A stretch of DNA of 64,000 nucleotides from Morinoia aosen (taxonomy: Eukaryota > Arthropoda > Malacostraca > Amphipoda > Talitridae), in contig CM059560.1 in assembly GCA_030386875.1 (NCBI GenBank), forward strand, positions 48,774,757 to 48,838,756, written 5' to 3'. Of this stretch, positions 54,657 to 64,000 are shown piece by piece. Every line of letters begins with the position of its first letter. Position 1 is the stretch's first letter. The notes below the pieces were generated by a model that saw only the letters and a list, made by a program, of their open reading frames with translations, ran no database searches and was not told where the DNA came from. The translations under genes were made by a program, and so were the position numbers.

Positions 54657-57109
54657 TACCTCCACTTGCGTATGTTGCTTTCCTTGGAATGTTGACCAGG
54701 CTTCCTTGCATCCTCTCGTCCTCTAGGAGATCTCCGCCTGTAGCTCTCTCCCGAATTTCCACGCGGCCGCTGTCCTTTATTTACTCTTACTTTTGGGCGA
54801 GTAGACTTCCGTAGCTCCTCTTCGTAGTTACTTCTGTCCTCCTCCTCCACTCTTCCCTTTGCCTCTTGCGTGTATTCATCAAATATCTTCTTCGTTTCTC
54901 TCACTCTTGACTCTCTTTCTTTTTCGCGGGCAGATGTCTCAAGGCTTAGGCTGACTTTCGTGGTGTAAAGTCTTCCTGTATTGGGACTTTCACAAACCAC
55001 TTCCGTTTCTCTCTGAGTTTCGTCTCCGGTCACTGACCACCTTCTGCTCCGGCCACCGTTTCCTTCACTGACCATTCCTGTTGTTGTCTTCTTCTTGCTT
55101 TGCTGCGGTTCCGCTGCCGGTTCTAGGTCATCTGCACGATTTCTTTTCTTACTTGTTATTAGTTCTGTTTTATCATGGTTGACAGGTGTCATTACTGCCT
55201 TGCTGTAATTCATTGAAAAGTTGGGGTGCCGGTAACTGAACAACACTCTGGCTTGCCCCTTGGATACACGCTCTCTGTTTTGAATCACCAGAATTTCCTC
55301 CTCCATTACTCGCATCCGACAATTCCTCGCTCCAGTTACATGGCCCTCACCGCAGTGGTAACACTTACTTTCTTCCGATGTACACTCGTCCATTTCATGG
55401 CCAGCCAAGCTACACTTTGGGCAGATTTGTTCCCCTTGGCAGTACTTCACTCCATGGCCATACTCCTGACATCTTTTGCATAACATAGGTCTCGGCTTTA
55501 CTTCATAAACTTGTGATCTTGCTTGTTCTCCGGGTATATCAATATAATTTGGCAGGATAGGTTGTCTGAAGGACACTAATAAAGGTTTTGCGAGCTGGTT
55601 TCTGGGCTTTATCCATGTTGCTTGGATTACATCTTGCGCGCCGCATTTTTCCAAGAGTCCCGTCTTGAATACTTCAAAATTGTTTAGGTCATATTCGTAT
55701 ACGTAGACGAGGCCTTTTTGAACAGCAAAGTCGAGATTTTCTTCTACTGTGACCGGTAGTTCATTTAATTGTCGTATCAGCTTCATTTTACGGCTTTGTG
55801 TTGCATCGCACACTTCTACTGTGAACACAGTTTTACTGCGGGATCTAATTGCTTTTGGTTTGTTACCGAGATGTTGAGTGATGCACTTCTCCAGTAGCCA
55901 GGGTGACATTTTCCTTCTGTGTGCTTCATTCATTTTGCAGTCGAAATGTGTGATGAACTTATCAGGTGATGGTACTCGTTCAGTTTCTTGCACACCCTCT
56001 TTAATTTGTTTTGCCCTTCTTAATGTTACCTTTTCCTTTTCTATGATCTGCAACAAACTTCTTTCTTCCATTTCTTTGTCACACTGGGTGCTGCCCGCTG
56101 CATGGGGTCCTCCACAGTGAGCACACTTCAGCTGCTCAGAGCTGCAGTTCGGAGAGGAGTGGCCCACCTCAGCACACTTCCTGCAGACAAGTGAGGTGCT
56201 GCGGCATCGCTTGGCGGTGTGTCCGTATGCCTGACAGTTGAAGCACATCATCGGCTTACTATTAAATGGGTATACCTTGGTGTCCTGTCTTTCCCCGGGG
56301 ACATAAATGCTGTAGGGAACCGTCGGTTGCTGGAATGTTATCAGAAAAGCTTGAGTTTCGGAATATCTTGGTTTAATAAATGTTGCTCTGGTTACTTCCA
56401 CCACGTTGTACTGTTCCTGCAGACCAGACTTGAATTCTTCGATGTCAACAATGTCGAAGTCACTAATGTATATTAAGCCTACCGAGTGGTTAAATCGGCC
56501 GTATTCTGTCGTCTGGCACGGTACACCTTCCACGCACGTCACGCCAACAATCCTTTCTGCCTGCACTGCGCTCCGCACCTCCACCATCATCGTCTGACGG
56601 CCCATGCTGAAGATTCTTATCGGTTTCGCTCCAGTTATCTCTTCAATTTTTTCGATGATGTTAAATGGGTTGATAGTTCTCTTCCTTTCTGCTTCAAATA
56701 TCATTGAGAAATACTTTGGAAAATATTGTTCATTGTCTCTCACAACTAGAGGCACGTATTTCTTTTTTTCTTTTCTTGGGTTTTTTTCCTTTTTCTCCGT
56801 TAGTAGAACTTGTCCTGCAGGTGTGTCTGATTGTGCCATCAACACTGCCTCCTCGATTCGCCTCAGCCGTCCCTCAATCTCACTCACTCCACCAGCACCA
56901 CTCACCTCCGCAGCTGTGGCTTCTCGACTCTCCGCAGATCCATCAATTATTGAAGCAATTGCTCCTTCAATCCTCCTTCGAATACCCTCAATCCTGTTCC
57001 TCTGCTCCACCTCACCGTGAGGATTGCCGCTGTCTTGATCTCCCATTCCGCGTTGCGAGTCTTCCTTCCTCTCCCGATCAACTCCCGTTGGACACTCTTC
57101 ACTCAACAT
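54656..57109 (-). CDS. LINE ORF1: gag-like protein with duplicated module
   Basis: 817 residues from ATG 57109 to TAA at 54658-54656. A charged coiled-coil-like N-terminus (1-100) is followed by two copies of one module. Module 1 (about 145-343) ends in three knuckles: CFNCQAYGHTAKRC, CRKCAEVGHSSPNC, CAHCGGPHAAGSTQC. Module 2 (about 404-597) ends in CKRCQEYGHGVKYC, CPKCSLAGHEMDEC, CYHCGEGHVTGARNC. In both, the third knuckle has the altered spacing C-x2-C-x3-H-x6-C, and both pre-knuckle regions share ATF/WIKPR, a QP block and PGE. The tail is basic and polar. Role: RNA binding and RNP assembly of the element. LINE gag proteins usually carry one such set. Confidence 0.92.
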   Translation of the reverse strand: MLSEECPTGVDRERKEDSQRGMGDQDSGNPHGEVEQRNRIEGIRRRIEGAIASIIDGSAESREATAAEVSGAGGVSEIEGRLRRIEEAVLMAQSDTPAGQVLLTEKKEKNPRKEKKKYVPLVVRDNEQYFPKYFSMIFEAERKRTINPFNIIEKIEEITGAKPIRIFSMGRQTMMVEVRSAVQAERIVGVTCVEGVPCQTTEYGRFNHSVGLIYISDFDIVDIEEFKSGLQEQYNVVEVTRATFIKPRYSETQAFLITFQQPTVPYSIYVPGERQDTKVYPFNSKPMMCFNCQAYGHTAKRCRSTSLVCRKCAEVGHSSPNCSSEQLKCAHCGGPHAAGSTQCDKEMEERSLLQIIEKEKVTLRRAKQIKEGVQETERVPSPDKFITHFDCKMNEAHRRKMSPWLLEKCITQHLGNKPKAIRSRSKTVFTVEVCDATQSRKMKLIRQLNELPVTVEENLDFAVQKGLVYVYEYDLNNFEVFKTGLLEKCGAQDVIQATWIKPRNQLAKPLLVSFRQPILPNYIDIPGEQARSQVYEVKPRPMLCKRCQEYGHGVKYCQGEQICPKCSLAGHEMDECTSEESKCYHCGEGHVTGARNCRMRVMEEEILVIQNRERVSKGQARVLFSYRHPNFSMNYSKAVMTPVNHDKTELITSKKRNRADDLEPAAEPQQSKKKTTTGMVSEGNGGRSRRWSVTGDETQRETEVVCESPNTGRLYTTKVSLSLETSAREKERESRVRETKKIFDEYTQEAKGRVEEEDRSNYEEELRKSTRPKVRVNKGQRPRGNSGESYRRRSPRGREDARKPGQHSKESNIRKWR

Positions 57110-57677
57110 TGTATTTAGTTTCAGGGGGTGGGTCCCCTTGATAAATCAAGGGGGCCGGTTAGTTTTTTCCTATTATATACACAGAAATTTTTGATATAAT
57201 TTTAGGCTTTAGAACACGAACAAAACTACAAATTTAACACAAAATTGGAACAATACACGATTTAGTAGGTTATGCAACCTAGTTATTCACCTTACACTAA
57301 CGAACGCTTAACAAACCAAAAATGAAAAAGAAATGCACAACCTAGAGCACCGAGGTGCCCTAGGCGCCCCCCGCGTTGGTTCCACCCACAATAATTCTGA
57401 TTGGCGATAAACTATTACAATAATCAAGTCGCTATCCCAGTACAACAGGTTGTACGAATGACAGTAGTCGTAGTGGGTGTACTAACGGCACCACCACGAG
57501 AAGGTGCGGGTGGGCTGGATACCCGCACCTGAGCACGGGTAACCTCTATCAAATCCTTGTCTGTTTTACTTTTTTGTTCCCTAAACCACAAAAAGAAATT
57601 TGCACATCAAATAACCGTAAGAAAATATTTCGAGTTCGATGCCAGTAAAACGTGGTAAAGGGAACAGTGAAAATTCC
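57110..57677 (-). other. LINE 5' region
   Basis: Sequence upstream of ORF1, probably its 5' UTR with an internal promoter. The true 5' end is not visible. A GC-richer part with inverted GTGCGGGT/ACCCGCAC lies at about 57500-57530. Confidence 0.4.
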
Positions 57678-57681
57678 TTAA

Positions 57682-58505
57682 CCCGCGCACTGTAACTGGT
57701 CGCCTCATTTACCAGGCTCACTGGTTGCCAGACGTAAGGCATAACCCCAAGTTGTTATACACCAAAATGATCGTCTCAGCGAGTGCTACACAGCTGGAGC
57801 CAGAAACCCCCACATTGTGGGGGTTAAGGCAGAGCTCCAACCACTTGGAAGTTGGGAGGGGTAAGCACAGTCAGTGTGGTAAATGAGGCGACCGTGAAAG
57901 GGTGTGCGTGCGAACAGTCAGTGGCAGCCTCAGTTACCAGCGAAACTACTCAGGGCCTTATTTCGCCTTATTTCGTAAAAATGGCAAATAAGACAAATCT
58001 GAAGTCAGTAGCGTGTAGAACAGTATTTTATTCATATTGTGTGAAAATTACAAGTTTCGAAACACTATACTTACAGTAATATAACCAGACATGCAAACAT
58101 GCATTTATGTAGGAACTAAAACGAAGAATGGATAACACCTAGTAGACATAAATGGTCATAACTTTTTTTCTAATTGTTGTAGAGGAAAAATAAAAACATC
58201 AGTAGGTTTGGAAGGATTTTCTGCATAAAATAGCAGTGAAAAACATTACATTGTTCCCAAAACACAAAAATGGCCATTGATCTCTTTGAAGCAATGTTGT
58301 GCAAAAATCTACGGAGTTTGACTCCATATTACAAAGAAACGGTTCAAGTTATCAAAAATCTGACAACATCAAAGTGTAAAGCAACATTTTTTACTCATTA
58401 CTTCATATTTTTACATCTCTGCCTATTACGGTAAGTGAACAGGGAACGGCAGAGTAACGCGGGTAAATTGACTACTTTTCTGAGGGATGCGCGACCGTGC
58501 GCGGG
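57682..58505. mobile_element. piggyBac-like non-autonomous element, TTAA target
   Basis: Starts TTAA-CCCGCGCAC (57678-57690) and ends GTGCGCGGG-TTAA (58497-58509): a perfect 9-bp inverted repeat beginning CCC, flanked by TTAA duplications, the signature of piggyBac transposons. 824 bp with no transposase. It abuts the 5' side of the LINE. Confidence 0.85.
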
Positions 58506-58509
58506 TTAA

Positions 58510-59066
58510 GGGCAGCTGACCCATGCATCTTCTCTAATAGATCAGTTGCTGATTAGCTAACGTCTAATATAATCAATAAGTTGCTTACTTTTAGCAAATA
58601 TTACACAAAAAGTAGTTTTTCAGATTCAAGGTTGAATTCTTGTCATTGTAAACTGGTATGCACCTCACCTCAACAAATATACCTTGAGCTAGCATGATAA
58701 AAGGAATTAAAACTTGCCCTCACATAAGAGATCCACCACTCTTGCCGAACAGTTCAAAAGATTCACATTGAAGGTTTTCAAGACGACCATCTTCTATTCC
58801 CTTTATTATGTACATTCCTCACAGGGACATAAGCGTCAGTGCCTATGTAGGCATTCATTGCAGAAATTCTGAACTTTCGAAAAACACATGGTTAAATCCT
58901 GAGGTACATCACACACACATGAGGAGGAGCACAAGCCAACAAAAGCCACAAGCTTGATAGACACTTGAATAAAAATAAAGCCCAAACCGATTCCCATCAG
59001 TTACAGCAACACATACTTGTAGACACGATCGCATTTGTAAAGAAAAAGCCTAAAGGAATGACTCAC
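58510..59066 (-). other. Intron 3, part next to exon 3
   Basis: AT-rich, no element recognised. Confidence 0.4.
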
Positions 59067-59229
59067 ACATGCCACACTCCCATTTCTTGATGGTTTTGCC
59101 ATCCTTCTTCATATACTTGACGTAGTGCAACCGGCTGCGCGGGTCCTCTTTGTCAACTTTGGTGTAGCCTCGCTTGGACTGGGGCCGCGTGGCAGCACTG
59201 GGCACTGCTCTATCTCGGCGACTCGGGAC
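59067..59229 (-). CDS. Zinc-finger gene, coding exon 3 (start of finger 1)
   Basis: Residues 525-578 plus one base. Basic sequence VPSRRDRAVPSAATRPQSKR and YVKYMKKDGKTIKKWECGM, probably nuclear localisation; the last codons Cys-Gly-Met-(Cys) begin finger 1. The single T left before GTGAGT plus GC from exon 4 make the second Cys codon, restoring C-x2-C-x12-H-x3-H. Acceptor TGTATAACCAG. This split finger strongly supports the model across the LINE-bearing intron. Confidence 0.9.
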
Positions 59230-59486
59230 CTGGTTATACACAGCATGCGCATCAGGTCATTTGATTACTAGATTGCTGAATAGAGTAGACAAGAACAAAA
59301 GTGAATACCAGAAGGTTACAACTCAATAAAATTTACCACTTCTATGCCATTTCCATTTCAAAAACCTTCCAGACAGTAACATAAAAATTTTAATTATGAT
59401 GTTCTTCTGGATTTTATTGGTAGTACAAAATACAAATCATGTAAAAATAATTACAGCAATCATTAAGTGAAGAGCAGTCTGCTTAC

Positions 59487-60350
59487 CATAGTGATTTTAG
59501 GAGTGGCAGGATGGAGAGAGGTGCTGTTTCTTTCAGTGCCCATTTTACTAACAAAACTCCCAGTACCAGCAATATTTGTGCTGGCCGTCTCATTCGCAGA
59601 GGTTTTGGTCTCTTTGAGGCCGATGGTCCTGGTGAAGCTGTTACTGTAGGGGCCATCATCACTCGTCTGACACATTTTAGAAGCTACAGATGATTTCACT
59701 TCTTGTGATAACAAGAACTTTGAAGCAGTTGCTGGAGAGGTTTGGGTTTGCTGAATAGAGCGAATGGTGATTTTTCTTGAAGGTTTAGCAGCAGTAGAAG
59801 GTTTAACTGAGCTCCCATTAAATGATGAGGAATTATTAGGCTCACTGAACACACTGTGAGGCAAAATAAACTGCGTACCAATTGAGTTGTTTGAAGTTGA
59901 GCAATTAGCTGATGACTCAGAAGAGGCTAGTGAAGTTGACATTAAAACAGGTTGCAAAGTAGAACATGGCATAGCAAGGGAGAGAGAAGTGGCAGCCAGT
60001 GTGTAAGGGTCAGCAAGGTCTCCAAAGCCAGCTGCGGACACAGAACAGTCCTGAGATGCATCAGTTGATAAAAAAGTCACAGGAGAGAGTGTTAGCTTCT
60101 GATCATCTAAGAGGAACTGTGAGTGTTGCAGCAGCTGAGGGGGAGGCTCCCCAGAAGGGACTGCCTCTCCACTTAGGCCATCCGAGTGGTCCACATAGAG
60201 CTGGATGAGCTGCAGGGGGTCGTCGTGCCCAGCAGACACTTCGTCCAACAGAGGTTCCTGCTTGATGACCGTGTCTGTGAACACATCTGATGCTGAGAAG
60301 CTCTCTTCTTCAACTCTGAGGATCTGTTCTTCTGGAGGCACCCACTCTTT
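59487..60350 (-). CDS. Zinc-finger gene, coding exon 2
   Basis: 288 codons, residues 237-524, phase 0 at both ends. Acceptor TTCATTCAG, donor ATG/GTAAGC. Acidic, Ser/Thr-rich and probably disordered: KEWVPPEEQILRVEEESFSA at the start, a VIKQEP motif fitting the SUMO-acceptor consensus, and long Ser/Asn stretches (SLASSESSANCSTSNNSIGT). Composition suggests a transcriptional activation or cofactor-binding region; no folded domain seen. Confidence 0.87.
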
Positions 60351-60674
60351 CTGAATGAAGAAAGAGTGTATCTAATGAAATTTTTATATCGTTTTTGAAA
60401 TGAATTTTCTTGACGAAACATATATAAGGTGAAATTATAAATGAATGATCATATGTGTTTACAGAATTGTGAATCAATGGGACAATAGTTCCTTTTTAGA
60501 TAGTTAAAATAATATATAGTGTATCATGAAAGTAACAAACAATGAGGTCATTGTGATTTTTATAATTTTAGATCAAAATAAAACCATGATTACATCATGT
60601 TGCAAATGAATTATTTTCTCAATATTATGAAGTCTTTTTGATTGAAATTATTTGATATATTCATCAGAACTTAC

Positions 60675-61382
60675 CTTTATTAACAGCTGGCAGTCAGGTT
60701 CAGCAAGGAATACTTCCTGAGAGGAATCAAATGTTTCTTGCTGTAGAGAGCTGCTTGGCTCAGACAAAAGTGGTTCAGAAGCAAAAATTTCTTCCACATG
60801 AACTTCTTTTGCAGAATTACTAAATTCACCTCTGCTCAAGAGCTCTTGTTTCACACTCTTAGGCAAATCATCTCTCAAGAGACTAGTTGACTCCTGGACA
60901 TCTAAGCAGTTGGTCAAATTATCAGCATTCACATCAAGAATGCAATTATCCATCATACTTGAACCAATGCCATTTTCTAGACATTCACCAAGGTCATCAA
61001 TGCCTTCTATGGTAACCCCTAAAGATTCAGGAAAATCCTCTCGCACAGAGCTAAGTTGAATTGAGGTTTCACTAGATGAGGAATGCAACGAACTATTTGC
61101 ATATGATGGATCATGAGCCTCAGAGGGGGAACCCACAAGTGCATTGGAAATGTTTGGTAGTTGGAGTGAACGAACTTTGGGAGTTTTCTTGGTTGCAGAA
61201 GTGCTGGCAGATTTCTCCTTCTTTAACCGTGAAGTTCCAGTCTCAGTAATGCGAGGCCTTTTGGGAAGTGGTTGAGCTCCCTGCATTCTTATTGTCTTGC
61301 CTTGGTTGACCAAATAAAGCTTGCGGCCACCTGGAGTTTGGCCAAGTCGCTTTTTTCTCAAGTTACCACTTCTGGAAGCCAT
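60675..61382 (-). CDS. Large C2H2 zinc-finger protein, coding exon 1
   Basis: Start of a minus-strand gene whose 12-13 exons join in phase to about 1,487 residues with six C2H2 fingers (residues about 576-770) between long acidic, low-complexity regions; probably a DNA-binding transcription regulator. I do not recognise an orthologue. This exon gives residues 1-236: basic start (MASRSGNLRKKRLGQTPGGR), then Ser/acidic sequence with SVKQEL, another SUMO-type motif. The exon begins at 61437 after TTTCTTTGCAG; ATG at 61382 is preferred (AAGATGG context), though an in-frame ATG at about 61424 could add 14 residues. Donor AAG/GTAAGT, phase 0. An upstream noncoding exon is required. Confidence 0.85.
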
Positions 61383-61437
61383 CTTTGTGTCAGTGCTTTG
61401 AAGCAGTGGCCAGCCATCCAACATACCAGAATAATGC

Positions 61438-62040
61438 CTGCAAAGAAAAAATTGTTCATAAAAATAGGCAATATATAAATGGCCACTAGGCAATGCCTAT
61501 CAGTAAAAGATCATAAATTATTAATCTACAGGTAGAGCATTTGGAGTTCATTTTCATAGAAGACATTATGATGAAAGATTTTAAGATAGCACTTACTCCC
61601 TGCAATACAGCCTTTTGTTTATACATAAACTTCAAGGAAATTTATAATCAAGTGCCTATCTATGAACATATACACAATTGAAAAATGCTCATAACTAGAC
61701 ATATGTAAATGCTAAGCTTTAGTAATGAGCCCAATTTATCAGAAAATTTACCTTTGTTATTCAGAAATCTTTATCGCTATTAACTTGTTTATGCAATTTA
61801 CACTTGAAGTCTTAATTCCCATAATCTAAAGAAGTAGATTTATTGTGAGCAGTAACAATAAGTTTTTAAGCTCGTATTTGAAATTACAGTAGGCTAATGC
61901 TTTCATTAGAATTTTCAATCCATCTGGTATTGACAATCATTTGCAGACAAGCTATTGGTAACGAATATATGAAAAAAAGTGAATAAAAAAAATACATCAG
62001 TTTTAACTTGCCCAATTTAGAAGTTTAGTGCTACAATTTT
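61438..62040 (-). other. 5' intron of the zinc-finger gene
   Basis: Pyrimidine tract and acceptor for exon 1, otherwise AT-rich sequence without recognised features. Confidence 0.4.
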
Positions 62041-62044
62041 ACTG

Positions 62045-62605
62045 GACAGGAAAATCTCCGGTAAATGTATAGTGTTTGACCATAATCGATTTTCCACTTT
62101 TGGACCAAGAAACATTGTAGATGAGACGAAAATAAACAAGTTTTCTTCTATGCAATTTCCTTCGGAAATGAGTATTTTAGGAGTGAGAACGGGAAATGAG
62201 TTACCGTAACTCCAGTATTTGAGGCGGGGAAAAATACACCGCGCGGTCCGACGTGAAAGTAAACAGGCGTTCCCGCGCGCCAACCAAGCCGACGAAGAGC
62301 AAACCCCCTATTACAAACGTAAAGAGGTCGGGTCGTGAGGGGTTGCAACAGTTCTTTTAGTGAAAATTATAAAACTAAAAGAACTGTGGCTACCCCTCAC
62401 GACCCAACCTCTTTACGTTTGTAATAGGGTCATGCACTATCGAGTTCCGGTAACTCATTTAACGCCATAACTTTTAAAATACTCATTTCCGAAGGAAAGT
62501 GCATTGAAGAAAACTTGTTTATTTTGGTCTCATTAACCATCTTTCTTGATCAAAAAGTGGAAAATCGATTATGGTCAAACACTATACATTTACCAAATCT
62601 CCATT
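62045..62605. repeat. Foldback palindrome 1 upstream of the zinc-finger gene
   Basis: Imperfect palindrome centred near 62367. Strong inner arms (CCTATTACAAACGTAAAGAG; ACAGTTCTTTTAG with CTAAAAGAACTGT) and more diverged outer arms reaching about 280 bases each side (shared AATGAGTATTTTA, GTTTTCTTC and TGGAAAATCGATTATGGTCA). Confidence 0.8.
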
Positions 62606-62744
62606 GACTTTATTGGAATGATTGTTCATGAGTCATTAGAGACATTTTGTATTTCAGTAATTTAAGGGAAGAGCTCTTCCCTTAAGCTAACCAAAAGGTC
62701 AATATCGAGTTTAGGTGATATGGGGAAATTCAGAATTCCGTTTC

Positions 62745-63290
62745 TATTAATCACTCAAGAAGTCAATTTAAAAACGTTTTACAAGAATGACATTTTTTCC
62801 GCTGATGCTTAGTTTTTGAGTTAGAGCGGTAAATTATCGCGCCAAAAGAAGCGGGCGCATCAAGCAGAATTGAATTAATAACGGAAGCTAACCCCCTATT
62901 ACAAACGTAAAGAGGTTGGGTCGTAAGGGGGAGGCACAGTTCTTTTAATGAAAATTATAAATAAAGCTTCTAACCGACCCATTAGGGTGACGACCGCAAT
63001 CTTGTTTACATCGGCCGGCTCCAAGATTGCGGTCGTCACCCTAATGGATCGGTTAGAAGCTTTATTTATAATTTTCACTGAAAGAACTGTGCCTCCCTCT
63101 CATGACCCAACCTCTTTACGTTTGTAATAGGGGGTTAACTTCCGTTATTAATTCAATTACGCATGGCACGCTCGCTTCCTTGGAGCCCGAAAGGCAACTT
63201 CAAAGTTTAATAATTTGAAAATAAGGCATCGGCGGAAAAAATGTCATTCCTGTAAAACATTCTTAAATGGGCTTAAGTGATTATGTGAAA
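62745..63290. repeat. Foldback palindrome 2, same family
   Basis: Core 62889-63137 pairs in register around 63013 with a 17-base loop; arms start TAACCCCCTATTACAAACGT and share the CAAACGTAAAGAGGTTGGGT block with palindrome 1. Weaker pairing extends outward (AATTGAATTAATAACGGAAG; AATGACATTTTTTCCGC). It has an extra inner hairpin arm (about 40 bases, GACGACCGCAATCTTG) absent from palindrome 1. Confidence 0.88.
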
Positions 63291-63309
63291 TGGAATGCTT
63301 AATTTCCCC

Positions 63310-64000
63310 ACATCACCTATACTCAATATTGACCAACCAAAATACTAATTTTTCAAACCAATGTTTTTGACATCAGTTAATCCTCAATCTCAGTTCAATC
63401 ATAGGTTACCAAGGTAGTAAGCACTCAACTTCACCAACATAAAATATACAACATCATAACCTGAGTACCTGACATACCTGATGGTATTTGCAGTGGTTAA
63501 TTGCTAAAAACTTATTCGTTATTTTTAAACAAAAAACAATGCATTCTGCAACAAATTTGTCCACGCAATGAAATAAATTTGTTCAAGCAATTCCATTACG
63601 AGATACGAAAACCTGTTTGGAACCTCAGTTCAATCATTAAATACGAGTACATATTGAACGTAATAATTTCGATTTCTATACTAAAAAAAGGAATTTATAG
63701 GAAGTGGTTTAACAATACCCTTACTAATCAGTTAAACTCACATTAAAATACTGTTTTTAAATAACCTGCAACTTTAGTACCACTATTGGCGAAACTTGTT
63801 AATACTTCAGGCAGATGTCTGCTTTTGAACTCACCTAAGTCGCCATTTATGCATAACAGACGCCTCATCATTTACTGATCACAAATATTTCCTATTATCA
63901 ACAGCTATTTTAACACAGTGCCAATTCAACCACTATCACACCTTAACTAACGTTTCTAAAACTCTGGCCCTAAAACAAACGTTTGAATAAAAGACAATCG
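63310..64000. other. Right margin, upstream of the zinc-finger gene
   Basis: AT-rich. Apart from the candidate 5' exon near 63835, nothing is recognised. Confidence 0.3.
63835..63900 (-). other. Candidate noncoding first exon of the zinc-finger gene
   Basis: On the minus strand, a YY1-like AAATGGCGAC shortly precedes CTTAG/GTGAGT, a consensus donor (complement of 63829-63834). YY1-type motifs often lie just after start sites. The upstream limit of the exon is not defined. Confidence 0.3.

Larger units (their letters stand above)
50468..57677 (-). mobile_element. Full-length-looking two-ORF LINE (I superclade, RNase H type)
   Basis: Both ORFs are open across their full length with no stop or frameshift. 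Order on the minus strand: 5' region, ORF1 (57109-54656), ORF2 (54656-50937), then a structured 3' UTR with a plausible TTA-type tail at 50468-50484. The 5' limit is uncertain; it is placed at the piggyBac-like element. No target duplication found. It sits in intron 3 of the zinc-finger gene in the same orientation, with its proposed tail only about 80 bases from exon 4. Intact ORFs and catalytic residues suggest a young copy, potentially capable of retrotransposition. Confidence 0.8.

Noticed and set aside
50902-57141. Many plus-strand frames of 60-150 codons opposite the LINE
   Set aside because: Antisense shadows of ORF1 and ORF2, without domains.

Overview
This is eukaryotic, intron-rich, AT-rich DNA dense in transposons, best explained as an arthropod genome. 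The support is a SPEC3/stum-family gene, a TATA box plus an arthropod-type initiator (TCATTC), and the mix of I-superclade LINE, Penelope-like, hAT, piggyBac-like and Tc1/mariner-like elements. I cannot name the species from sequence alone; a crustacean or another arthropod with a large repetitive genome would fit. There are no bacterial-style operons. Two multi-exon host genes can be assembled exon by exon with matching splice phases.

Left part (1-21.9 kb): a probable minus-strand promoter and first exon at about 775-859, pointing out of the window. Then an almost exactly delimited 5.9 kb hAT-type element (1851-7734; 8-bp target duplication ACCTGGAG) with GGAGTC minisatellites inside both ends and two foldback DNA elements nested in it. 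Next come a near-perfect 225-bp-arm palindrome made of two tRNA-derived SINEs, a decayed Penelope-like element (14.5-15.2 kb), and the first two copies of a SINE family (called SINE-X here) that recurs across the window with target duplications.

Middle (21.9-30.1 kb, plus strand): a complete four-exon stum gene coding for 205 residues (21967-30058). Each of its introns holds tandem arrays: a 19/38-bp array in intron 1, a 70-bp array that repeats the splice donor and a 28-bp array running into the acceptor in intron 2, and a 57-bp array in intron 3.

Right part (35.4-64 kb, minus strand): one large C2H2 zinc-finger gene of at least 12 coding exons (about 1,487 residues, six fingers, two of them split by introns). 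It ends in a repeat-rich acidic region. About 290 bp beyond its proposed stop lie 23 perfect copies of a 38-bp satellite unit. Its introns contain an apparently intact two-ORF LINE with a duplicated gag module and a UAAUG stop-start junction, a 5'-truncated LINE with a 13-bp target duplication, a piggyBac-like TTAA element, LINE and MITE remnants, and more SINE-X copies. Two foldback palindromes of one family lie upstream of its first coding exon.

The best candidates for something undescribed are the double-gag LINE, the minisatellite-ended hAT element, SINE-X with its hairpin head, and the tandem arrays built on stum splice sites. I saw no unknown enzymatic or defence system.
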